Shown in pieces: positions 15,902 through 23,781 of a DNA stretch of 24,479 bases. Source of the DNA: a virus; IMG/VR virus record IMGVR_UViG_3300027911_000064, positions 1-24,479 of that record. One strand, given 5' to 3'. The position numbers and the translations under genes were made by a program. The notes beneath the pieces were generated by a model, which was not told the DNA's origin, made no database searches, and saw only the letters and a list, made by a program, of their open reading frames with translations. How positions within the stretch are numbered: position 1 is the stretch's first letter; each line of letters opens with the position of its first letter.

Positions 15902-17173
15902 ATGGAGAATCATGATGCAAAGGCTAAGTTCTTACTTGCGATTCACTCTCAAACTCTTAAGCATTATGATGCTGGTGGTACTGTGCTTGGCGGTCCTAGT
16001 GGTGGGGGTGCTGTTCAAAGTGGGTCAAATCCAAATCAAGGATTCTTAGGTTCTGTAGGAAATACTCTAGGATTAAATAACAACTTCCAAGCAGGGGCTG
16101 CTAATATTCAAGCTGGGACTAACGTAGGCCAACTTAACAATGCTTATACTGGTGCTCAACAAGGATTAGCCGGTCAACAAGCGTTTGCTCAACAGGCTGC
16201 CGCTCAAAATGGATTTGGTAATCAAGCAAATACGTTTGCTCAACAGCAGGCTCTTTCTAATCAACTTCAAGCTCAAGCTAGAGGTGAGGGGCCAAACCCA
16301 GCTCAAGCAGCTCTTAACAACGCCACAGGACAGAACGTTAATAATCAGGCTGCGCTTATGGCTTCTCAACGTGGTGCAGGGGCTAACGCTGGATTAATAG
16401 CTCGCCAGGCAGGAATGCAAGGCGCTAACATTCAGCAACAAGCCGCAGGACAAGGCGCTGTGATGCAAGCTCAACAACAATTAGCAGCTCAATCGGCTTT
16501 AGCTAATCAACAAGCTCAAATGCAGGGAGTAGCCGCTAATCAGATCGCAGCTCAAGGCCAAGGAGCTACTAACTATTCGTCAGCCCAACAAGGTGAGCAA
16601 GGCATACTTCAAGGTGCTAACCAGGGGTTTAATAACGCTGGTGTTACGATGCAGGGGAATATAAACAACGCAAATGCGCAGGCGGCTTTAGCTAATCAGC
16701 AATCTAATGGGAAATTGTTTGGTGGATTAACTTCTGGTCTATCAGCGGCTGCTGGGCTTTTCGCTCACGGTGGAGAAGTTAAGATGGCAGAGGGTGGTCC
16801 CATATCATTCGCTGGCCAATGGTTGAATAACGCCCCAATGCAATCGTCTGCACCACAAATGGAATCAATGGGTGCAATTCCTCAAAATAATGACAATTCA
16901 ATGGCTGAAGGAATGAAACAGTTAGGAACTGCTGAACATACCGCTTTTGAAAACTCAATTCCTGCTCTTGAAAAAGGCGGAGACGTTAAAGCTAAAGATC
17001 CAAAGCAAAAAGCAGTTAAAGAAGGCGACTCCTACTCTAATGATAAGATACCAGCCCTTCTATCTGAGGGAGAAGTTGTCATAGATAGAGACACGATGAA
17101 AGACCCAGGTCCTGTTGGAAAGATGGCAAGAGCCTTAGCTGCTCACATTGAAAAAAGGAATAAGAAAAAATGA
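15902..17173 (+). CDS. Ejection (internal virion) protein 1, Gln/Ala/Asn-rich
   Basis: Proteins of this kind travel inside the capsid and enter the host envelope with the DNA. ATG 15902 (423 residues) lies just after the previous stop; TTG 15893, three codons earlier with AAAGG upstream, is an equally possible start. Residues ~10-25 carry a H-Y-D-A-G-G motif. From ~40 to ~285 the chain is dominated by Gln, Ala, Asn and Gly with QQ and AQ repeats. Then comes HGGEVKMAEGG, and near the C-terminus NDKIPALLSEGEVVIDRDTM, a known ejection-protein signature of the S-x-G-E-V-V-I type. A final basic helix ends NKKK. It is the first of three similar proteins. Confidence 0.75.
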   Translation: MENHDAKAKFLLAIHSQTLKHYDAGGTVLGGPSGGGAVQSGSNPNQGFLGSVGNTLGLNNNFQAGAANIQAGTNVGQLNNAYTGAQQGLAGQQAFAQQAAAQNGFGNQANTFAQQQALSNQLQAQARGEGPNPAQAALNNATGQNVNNQAALMASQRGAGANAGLIARQAGMQGANIQQQAAGQGAVMQAQQQLAAQSALANQQAQMQGVAANQIAAQGQGATNYSSAQQGEQGILQGANQGFNNAGVTMQGNINNANAQAALANQQSNGKLFGGLTSGLSAAAGLFAHGGEVKMAEGGPISFAGQWLNNAPMQSSAPQMESMGAIPQNNDNSMAEGMKQLGTAEHTAFENSIPALEKGGDVKAKDPKQKAVKEGDSYSNDKIPALLSEGEVVIDRDTMKDPGPVGKMARALAAHIEKRNKKK

Positions 17174-18699
17174 AACTAGATCTATCTAAGGTTAAAAAAG
17201 TATCTGGAGATAAAGAATCAAGTACATTCCAACATCCAGATGGTCATTCCTTCAAAATAGCTCACAAAGGTGTATCAGCTCTTCAACGTAAACAGATTGA
17301 GAAGATGCCAATTGCTAAAATGGCAGAAGGTGGAGAACCAACTCCTATGCCACAGGCTGGCCCTAGTATTCCTGAACAAGAAAAAGATAATAGTAAGCCA
17401 CAATATCCATATGGTGCGCCAGAAGGAAGTGAAGACAATCAACAACCTAAATCTCAAGATCAAGCTATGCTTGATAGACCAAACGTAGAGCAAGAGCAAC
17501 AACCTGTTCAAGCATCTCAACAGCCTCAATCTATGGCTCAAAATGCTTACGATTCTTCACAATTAACTAATAGCGCCTACAATTTAGGACTTCAAGGCAT
17601 CGGAGAACAAGGCGCTAATTCTGCTAATTTGTCACAAAAAAATGCAGAAGTAATACAAAAGGACTTAGCAGATAGAGAACAGTTTAATAAAACGTCTCAA
17701 GCTGCTCTAGACGCATTAACTCAGCAAAGGCAGCACTTAATGAGTGATTACGCTGCTGATCATATTAATCCTAGTCATTATTTAGAGAATATGGGCGCAG
17801 GTCAAAAGATAGCTACAGGAATTGGCTTGTTACTGGGTGGGTTTAGCACCCCATTTACTGGTCAGGGGAATCCTGCCATGGATATGCTTCAAAAACAGAT
17901 TGACAGAGACATTAATGCTCAGATTTCAAGGAAGGATCAGCAAAAGACCCTCATAGGAGCTAATGAAGCTGCGTTACATGACCATATTATGGCAGTTAAC
18001 CAAACCAGAGTTAACATGAACGATATAATGGCTCACAAGATCGAATTAGAAGCTGCAAAGATTGGTACTCCTCAAGCGATTGCAACTGCTAAAATTGCTA
18101 GCTCAAAATTCGCACTCGATAATGCTGGCTTAATACAAAGTAACGCAATGAGAGCGGCAGCTTTAAATGGTGCCTCTAATGGTATGGACCCATCAAAACT
18201 GGTTCCTATATTAGTCCCAAAAGAGCATCAAGCTAAGGCATTTGGAGAGATAGAAGCTGCGGAAGATACAAAACGAATGGCTGGTTCTATAATGAAGTCA
18301 TTTGATGAAGCAGCGAAAGATAACACTGTCATGAAAACTGGAGGAGGTTTTCTTAGGACTCCACCATCTGTTTATTCACTACATCAAGCAATGCAACCAA
18401 CGTTTAAGGATTTAGAAGGAACAGTTAGACAAGCTGCAATGGATAATACTTTTAAAAATATAACCCCTATGCCTGGAGATGTTGATAGTACTATATCAAC
18501 AAAAAGGAAGGCTTTAGAAGATTATCTTAAATCAAAATTATCTGCTCCAACTGCTAGAGGATATGGGATAGATTTATCTCGATATAATAGCACTGCCCCA
18601 ATGCAGAGTCAGAACCCAAACGAGGGTAAAATAGCCGTTAATTCAAGTGGCGATAAACTTATCCTTAAAGGCGGAAAATGGATACCTTATGGAAAATAA
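17170..18699 (+). CDS. Ejection (internal virion) protein 2
   Basis: The 509 residues start in ATGA with the previous gene. The N-terminus has a short folded part (STFQHPDGHSFKIAHKGVSA) and then IAKMAEGGEP, repeating the KMAEGG motif of the upstream protein. A Gln/Pro-rich linker (~55-125) follows, then long helices. A Gly-rich hydrophobic segment near residue 215 (IATGIGLLLGGF) could insert into a membrane. The last ~25 residues, NPNEGKIAVNSSGDKLIL then GGKWIPYG, are a small beta unit seen at the ends of similar phage proteins. A role in the conduit is inferred from context and composition. Confidence 0.75.
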   Translation: MKLDLSKVKKVSGDKESSTFQHPDGHSFKIAHKGVSALQRKQIEKMPIAKMAEGGEPTPMPQAGPSIPEQEKDNSKPQYPYGAPEGSEDNQQPKSQDQAMLDRPNVEQEQQPVQASQQPQSMAQNAYDSSQLTNSAYNLGLQGIGEQGANSANLSQKNAEVIQKDLADREQFNKTSQAALDALTQQRQHLMSDYAADHINPSHYLENMGAGQKIATGIGLLLGGFSTPFTGQGNPAMDMLQKQIDRDINAQISRKDQQKTLIGANEAALHDHIMAVNQTRVNMNDIMAHKIELEAAKIGTPQAIATAKIASSKFALDNAGLIQSNAMRAAALNGASNGMDPSKLVPILVPKEHQAKAFGEIEAAEDTKRMAGSIMKSFDEAAKDNTVMKTGGGFLRTPPSVYSLHQAMQPTFKDLEGTVRQAAMDNTFKNITPMPGDVDSTISTKRKALEDYLKSKLSAPTARGYGIDLSRYNSTAPMQSQNPNEGKIAVNSSGDKLILKGGKWIPYGK

Positions 18700-21442
18700 C
18701 AGCGTTCCACAATTACCACCTGGGTATCAAGTGGCGGAAAATGCTGGTAATCCTATTGATCAACCTGTCGATGACACTTCTACGCCTTCTTTACCAGAGG
18801 GTTTCCAGTTACAAGAGGATAAGTATGGCTCACTCGGGCAACAAGCTATTTCTGGACTTGAAGGAGTCGCAAAAGGTGTACTTGGTCCGTTAGCAACTGG
18901 AGCAGAAGTAGCGTTAGGCGTAAAACCTCAAGATATAAGAGGAAGAGCAGAAACTAACCCATGGACTAGTGGTATTGGAGAAGCTGTTGGTTTTGGTGGA
19001 TCAATGATCTCTGGCCTAGGAGAAGGCGCACTTGTTTCTAAGCTTGGTCAATCGGTTACTAAAGCATCTGGGCTTGGTTTAGAAGGCTCAAGTCTAGTAA
19101 GTAAAGTTGCATCTCATGCAGTTGGCTCTGCTGCTGAAGTTGCTGCTCTTCAAGCTTCAGACGAACTTTCAAATGTAATAAAAGAACAGCCTGGGATGTC
19201 TTTGGGACAATCTGCAATAAATGTAGGATTGTCTGGTATTTTAGGTGGGGCAGGCGGGGCAATCATTGGAGCCGTTAGTCCTCTATTTAACCACGCTCTT
19301 GATAAGATAGGAATTTTAGAAAGACCGGTTATTTCAGAGTTAGACGCAAATGCTGTTAATAACGGGGTATTTAAAGAATCAATTGAGAATTCCTCAAACA
19401 TTCCTGAAAATATTAAGCCTAAAATATTAGGTGGCTTAGGTGAGCAAAAGGAAAACGCTAAGGAAATTATAAAATCAGCTCAAGATATAGGATCTCCGGT
19501 ACTAGAGGGAATGACATCGGCGAGTAAATGGATTCAAGAAGGTGAAGACGCTCTTGTAAACGGAGCGCCTACTATATCAGGAATAGCCAGGCAAAAGAAA
19601 TATCAGGAAGTTTATAATGCAATAGAAAACACTACTAATACAGCTTTAGGAGAAGGATCAGATTATACACAGGCTGAGCTTGGAAACGTATTTAAAGGCT
19701 CATTAACAGGAAAAATAGAAGAATCGGTAAAGCCTATTAGTGATCTATATAATGAGATTAAACAAGGCACTGAAGCCATACCTCTTAGTGAAAGATCAGC
19801 TCCTGCTATTGCTAGAAACATAGAAAAACTTCAGGAGTTTAGAGTATCCCCTGGATCTCCAGAGGGGCAACTTGCAAGTCGAGTGATTAAAGAGATCGAA
19901 AACCTTAAAACAGTCGATGACGTTAAAACTTATAAATCAATCTTAATGCGGTCTATTTCTCCTACTGCTTCTAGTGGTGAAAAACGTATGTCTGGAATTT
20001 TAGCAGATAAACTATCCCAGTTAGAAGAGAGAAGCATAGAGAGATACGCTAAAGATAGCATGAAAACTCCTCAAGCTAAGGAACGGGTGTTATCTCTTAT
20101 TGATAAAAGGGATGAAGCTAACGCGCTTTATAAGCCATTTATTAAAGATGTTGGAACATTAGCTGAGAAGCTTGGTAAGGGTCGCGTATACGGTGCACAA
20201 GACGCTATTAACTTTATCAATGATCTAACACCAGAAAGCGTAGTTCAGAAGTTATTCTCTAAGAAAGACTCCGAGTTCTTGAAGTTCTTCTCTGATAAGT
20301 TTCCTGAAGAAATGGATTTGATGAGACAGTATCAAAAAGGTGTTATCCGAGACGCTGCTAGTAAGTCTGGAGAATTAACTCCAAATAGAGTGTTTTCAGA
20401 GATAGATAAATTACAGCCAGAGATTAAGAAGTCTATTTTTACTCAAGAAGAATTGAATAAATTAAAATCAGCTCAAGTAGTAAGCCAAAGCATACCTGAG
20501 TCTTTTAACCCATCTGGGACTAGTCATGTGAGTGCATTTCGTTCGTTCTTTGAACATCCAACGGGTGCTATTGTTGGTAATATTAGAGATAAAGCTATTG
20601 AACAATTCATAAAGCATGCTGGTGGTGGTCCTGAACTTAGAACGGCTCAAGCTATAGCTAAGATGTCTATCCCTGGAAAAATAAATGAATCAAAAGCTTC
20701 AATAGATTATATTAGAAATGTTATTTCAGGAGAAAGCTTATTAAATAAGTCCATTTCTAGTCTATTTAAAGCAGGAGCAGAAGTAATTCCACAGAGGTTA
20801 ATACCTGATCAATCTTCAAGAGATAGGTTAGAGAAATCAATAGAGCATAATAGCGATATTAAAAACGCTTCAAATGTAGCTTCTGGCATTAGTCATTATC
20901 TACCTAACCACGCATCTTCTGCTATCTATATGGCTGCAAATGCAGCTAATTATTTAAATAGTTTAAAACCAACTCAGAACAAAAACTCTCCTTTTGATAG
21001 ACAATCACCAATAGACAAAGGGGCACTAGCTAATTACAAAAGACAATTAGATATAGCTCAACAGCCTTTAATGGTCTTACAACATGTTAAGAATGGTACT
21101 TTAAAAACTCAAGACGTTAGAACTTTAAACACAATTTACCCAGATCTTCATAAGAGAATGGTCCAAAAAGCTTTCGATGAGATTGCTAAGGTTTCCACCG
21201 ATGGTAAAAACATCCCTTATTCTCAACGTCAAAGCTTAAGCCTTCTCATGGGGAAACCTCTTGATAGCACTATGACATTACCCGTGATGCAAGCCGTAAT
21301 GGTTGCTAACTCTAAGGGTGAAGCCCAAATGGCTCAGAAGCAAAGGGCTGTTTCTAAGAGTACTTCAACGACTATGGCTAAGGTTAATTCACTTTATGAA
21401 ACTCCAAATCAATCAAGAGCAGCTGATAGGAGTGGACACTAA
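18689..21442 (+). CDS. Ejection (internal virion) protein 3, large
   Basis: I chose ATG 18689 (917 residues), overlapping the previous stop by 11 bases; the GTG at 18647 would run 53 bases into the previous gene. The first 50 residues hold two copies of a short motif, LPPGYQV and LPEGFQL, found in other ejection proteins. Residues ~65-235 are Gly/Ala/Ser-rich with several hydrophobic stretches (GLSGILGGAGGAIIGA and others) that could line a membrane channel. The remainder is long charged helix. No lytic transglycosylase motif is visible, so wall digestion must come from elsewhere. As the largest of three in a row, it matches the size order of T7- and Bcep22-type ejectosomes. Confidence 0.75.
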   Translation: MENNSVPQLPPGYQVAENAGNPIDQPVDDTSTPSLPEGFQLQEDKYGSLGQQAISGLEGVAKGVLGPLATGAEVALGVKPQDIRGRAETNPWTSGIGEAVGFGGSMISGLGEGALVSKLGQSVTKASGLGLEGSSLVSKVASHAVGSAAEVAALQASDELSNVIKEQPGMSLGQSAINVGLSGILGGAGGAIIGAVSPLFNHALDKIGILERPVISELDANAVNNGVFKESIENSSNIPENIKPKILGGLGEQKENAKEIIKSAQDIGSPVLEGMTSASKWIQEGEDALVNGAPTISGIARQKKYQEVYNAIENTTNTALGEGSDYTQAELGNVFKGSLTGKIEESVKPISDLYNEIKQGTEAIPLSERSAPAIARNIEKLQEFRVSPGSPEGQLASRVIKEIENLKTVDDVKTYKSILMRSISPTASSGEKRMSGILADKLSQLEERSIERYAKDSMKTPQAKERVLSLIDKRDEANALYKPFIKDVGTLAEKLGKGRVYGAQDAINFINDLTPESVVQKLFSKKDSEFLKFFSDKFPEEMDLMRQYQKGVIRDAASKSGELTPNRVFSEIDKLQPEIKKSIFTQEELNKLKSAQVVSQSIPESFNPSGTSHVSAFRSFFEHPTGAIVGNIRDKAIEQFIKHAGGGPELRTAQAIAKMSIPGKINESKASIDYIRNVISGESLLNKSISSLFKAGAEVIPQRLIPDQSSRDRLEKSIEHNSDIKNASNVASGISHYLPNHASSAIYMAANAANYLNSLKPTQNKNSPFDRQSPIDKGALANYKRQLDIAQQPLMVLQHVKNGTLKTQDVRTLNTIYPDLHKRMVQKAFDEIAKVSTDGKNIPYSQRQSLSLLMGKPLDSTMTLPVMQAVMVANSKGEAQMAQKQRAVSKSTSTTMAKVNSLYETPNQSRAADRSGH

Positions 21443-21496
21443 CTCATAGTTATAGACCTTTAGGTTTACAGCCTATTAACTCATGAGGGGGAATAA

Positions 21497-21844
21497 ATGG
21501 GTCAAACACGTTTCAATAATTACACGCAGTTTTCAGCTACAGCCGTTTCAGGCACAAATACCTATCATTCAGCTCCAACCGATATAAACCAAATGCACAA
21601 TCTCGGTTTGGATATTACTTTTATTGGTACTATGGCTGGAACTCTCACAGTAGAAGCTTGCAATGATAATATTAATTTCAAGGCTTTAACTTTCAATCCA
21701 GTACTATCGCAGCCTGCGGGTTCAGGATTAGCTTATTTGATCGATTTAAATCAGGTGCCTTGGCAATATATTAGAACAAGTTACGTTAACTCTTCTGGAT
21801 CTGGAACTCTGACCTCTATTTTAACTAGTAAGGATCTATCGTGA
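21497..21844 (+). CDS. Small beta-rich structural protein, fibre-associated
   Basis: A 115-residue protein after a strong ribosome binding site (GAGGGGGA at 21485-21492). It reads as a beta sandwich: LDITFIGTMAGTLTVEACND, then a F-x-x-L-T-F strand, then WQYIRTSYVNSSGSGTLTS. This G-T-L-x-V-x-x-x-x-D/N-G pattern and a C-terminal Y-x-x-x-S-G-x-G-T motif are shared with the protein at 23422, so the two are likely paralogues. Proteins like this recur beside phage fibre genes and may be fibre accessories or spike bases. The GTG of the fibre gene overlaps its stop. Confidence 0.65.
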   Translation: MGQTRFNNYTQFSATAVSGTNTYHSAPTDINQMHNLGLDITFIGTMAGTLTVEACNDNINFKALTFNPVLSQPAGSGLAYLIDLNQVPWQYIRTSYVNSSGSGTLTSILTSKDLS

Positions 21845-23412
21845 CAAGTTTCGCTTGGCCCAGTACATCTTCTGGAGTTGCCACATATGCAAACGTAGCA
21901 GCTCTTCCTGTTACGGCAACTAGCGGTGATTTAGCCGTCACAGTAGATACAGGTAACCTTTACGAATACAGCGGCTCTGCGTGGAGACTTCTAGCTAGTC
22001 CAGGATCACCATCTGGAATTGGAGCTTTTAGCTCTACTCCAACTGCTCAGGGGTTATCAATTTCAGGTGGATTAATAAGTCTTGATTCAGCGGACGCTAC
22101 ACATCCTGGAGGGATAAGCGTTTCTGATTGGAATACTTTCAACAATAAGCAATCTGCGCTTACAATTGGTAATCTGACAGACGCTGGTACTGATGGGATA
22201 ACAGTGACAGGCGGGACTGGATCTATAATAGGCTCTGGAGTCTCTTTATCACAGCATGTTGCTGATGTTTCACATAACGGGTATTTAAGTTCTACTGATT
22301 GGTCTACATTCAATAATAAACAGTCTTCATTAACTATAGGGAACTTAACGGATGCAGGTACTGATGGGATTACCGTTACTGGTGGTTCAGGATCTGTTAT
22401 TGGATCAGGGACTTCATTATCCCAACATGTGGCTGATACAACCCATAACGGTTATCTATCATCGACTGATTGGAATACGTTCAATGGAAAACAAGCTTCT
22501 GGTACTTATGTAACCTCTATTTCAGTTGCAAGCTCTAATGGTTTTGCAGGTAGTTCTAGCGGTGGGGCAACTCCTGCATTGACTTTATCAACTAGTATTA
22601 CTGGTATTTTAAAAGGCAATGGAACCGCAATCTCCGCTGCTACCTCTGGTACAGATTACAGTTTAGGAACTTCTGCATTATCTACTGGTATCTTAAAATC
22701 TACAACCACCACTGGGGCTTTAACAATTGCTGTTGCTGGCGATTTCCCAACTCTAAATCAAAATACATCTGGGACCGCTGCAAATGTCACTGGTACTGTG
22801 GCAATTGCTAACGGTGGGACAGGACAAACCACTAAAGCACCAGCTTTTGACGCTCTATCCCCTATGACAACTGGTGGAGATATTATTTATGGTGGGGCTT
22901 CCGGTACGGGTACAAGATTAGCTAACGGGACTGCTGGTCAGTTTTTAATATCAAACGGTGGTACTTCAGCTCCTTCATGGAGTGCTAATACTGGAATTTA
23001 TGTAAGTGCAAATAGCGCGACTGGATCAGTGACAAGTTCTTTTACTACCACTCAGTGGACTTCGGTAACAAAAAACGGGATTACTGATAGTGGGTCTGGA
23101 GTGTTCACGATTGTAACTCCTGGGCTTTATTTTATATCATACAATCTTGACTTAACTGCCACACTTAACGCTGTAGGCGATTTGGTTCAAATGCGTATTT
23201 TTCAAAATAACGCTACAACCTTAAACTATATAAACTTTAGGTACGAAGTAGCAAACGCATCATCAACTAATATGGGTACAGTTACGTCTCTTGTAAGATT
23301 AGCTCTGAATGACACCATTAGAGGACAAGTTAAATCAGGGGCGACCTCTACACCATCATATGCTGGTAATGACACTAGTGAATGGTTACAAATCTTTAAG
23401 ATCGCAGACTAA
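21841..23412 (+). CDS. Tail fibre with tandem repeats and C1q-like tip
   Basis: The start is GTG 21841, overlapping the previous stop as GTGA. Order of the 523 residues: an N-terminal attachment domain (~1-60, with DLAVTVDTGNLYEYSGSAW); two full plus one partial 57-residue repeats (~86-216, each with D-W-x-T-F-N-x-K-Q and L-T-I-G-N-L-T-D-A-G-T-D-G); a shaft with the very common fibre motif AIANGGTGQTTKAPAFDALS and GDIIYGG (~320-365); and a C-terminal ~120-residue domain (GLYFISYNLDL to EWLQIFKIA) resembling a C1q/TNF-like receptor-binding tip. It probably trimerises. Host-binding role is inferred from fold and context. Confidence 0.85.
   Translation: MTSFAWPSTSSGVATYANVAALPVTATSGDLAVTVDTGNLYEYSGSAWRLLASPGSPSGIGAFSSTPTAQGLSISGGLISLDSADATHPGGISVSDWNTFNNKQSALTIGNLTDAGTDGITVTGGTGSIIGSGVSLSQHVADVSHNGYLSSTDWSTFNNKQSSLTIGNLTDAGTDGITVTGGSGSVIGSGTSLSQHVADTTHNGYLSSTDWNTFNGKQASGTYVTSISVASSNGFAGSSSGGATPALTLSTSITGILKGNGTAISAATSGTDYSLGTSALSTGILKSTTTTGALTIAVAGDFPTLNQNTSGTAANVTGTVAIANGGTGQTTKAPAFDALSPMTTGGDIIYGGASGTGTRLANGTAGQFLISNGGTSAPSWSANTGIYVSANSATGSVTSSFTTTQWTSVTKNGITDSGSGVFTIVTPGLYFISYNLDLTATLNAVGDLVQMRIFQNNATTLNYINFRYEVANASSTNMGTVTSLVRLALNDTIRGQVKSGATSTPSYAGNDTSEWLQIFKIAD
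22096..22488 (+). repeat. 57-residue (171-base) tandem repeats within the fibre gene
   Basis: Two full copies (22096-22266 and 22267-22437) plus a 17-codon third (22438-22488), each starting at a T/S-H-x-G motif and containing D-W-x-T-F-N. The spacing between the three Asp-Trp pairs is exactly 57 codons. The protein copies are nearly identical in the second half, but many third codon positions differ, so the duplication is old rather than a recent DNA amplification. Confidence 0.9.
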
Positions 23413-23421
23413 AGGAGATTT

Positions 23422-23781
23422 ATGAAAATTATAGGTGGATTACCAAATAGTTTAGGTGCAGTACCAGAACCTTATATAATTTTAAAAGCTGGAGACATGG
23501 CAACTGCAACACTTACCAGTGACCCAATGCTTGTTTATGAGATGATTTTAAGCTGTATTCAAGCTGTTTACACAGGATCTCCAGTTGGTACGTTAAAATT
23601 ACAGCAGTCGGTAAATGGAACTACATGGACAGATGTTGCGTCTAGCGCTGTTTCTATTAGCGCTGCTGGTGATACTATTTGGAGCGTTACAGATCTCGCT
23701 GCACCATTAATGAGAGCTGTTTACACAAAAACATCAGGGACTGGTACAATAAATATCTATGCTTTCAGCAAGGGGGCTTAA
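23422..23781 (+). CDS. Small beta-rich protein, related to the one at 21497
   Basis: The 119 residues follow a strong AAAGGAGA ribosome binding site (23412-23419). They show the same design as the product at 21497: a strand pair ending G-T-L-K-L-Q-Q-S-V-N-G-T-T-W, a middle loop, and a C-terminal strand pair R-A-V-Y-T-K-T-S-G-T-G-T-I-N-I-Y. The two genes flank the fibre gene, suggesting duplication or a shared fibre-associated role. Its stop is directly followed by the ATG of the last gene. No specific function is known. Confidence 0.65.
   Translation: MKIIGGLPNSLGAVPEPYIILKAGDMATATLTSDPMLVYEMILSCIQAVYTGSPVGTLKLQQSVNGTTWTDVASSAVSISAAGDTIWSVTDLAAPLMRAVYTKTSGTGTINIYAFSKGA

Noticed and set aside
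21440-21484. Eight-base direct repeat TAACTCAT (21440-21447 and 21477-21484) with a weak inner hairpin
   Set aside because: Too short to be an attachment site or insertion scar, the stem has a bulge, and no T-run follows; probably chance in a short AT-rich spacer.
22096-22488. Diversity-generating retroelement or CRISPR array as explanation of the repeats
   Set aside because: The repeats are in frame within a fibre protein, have no spacers, and no reverse transcriptase is in the window.
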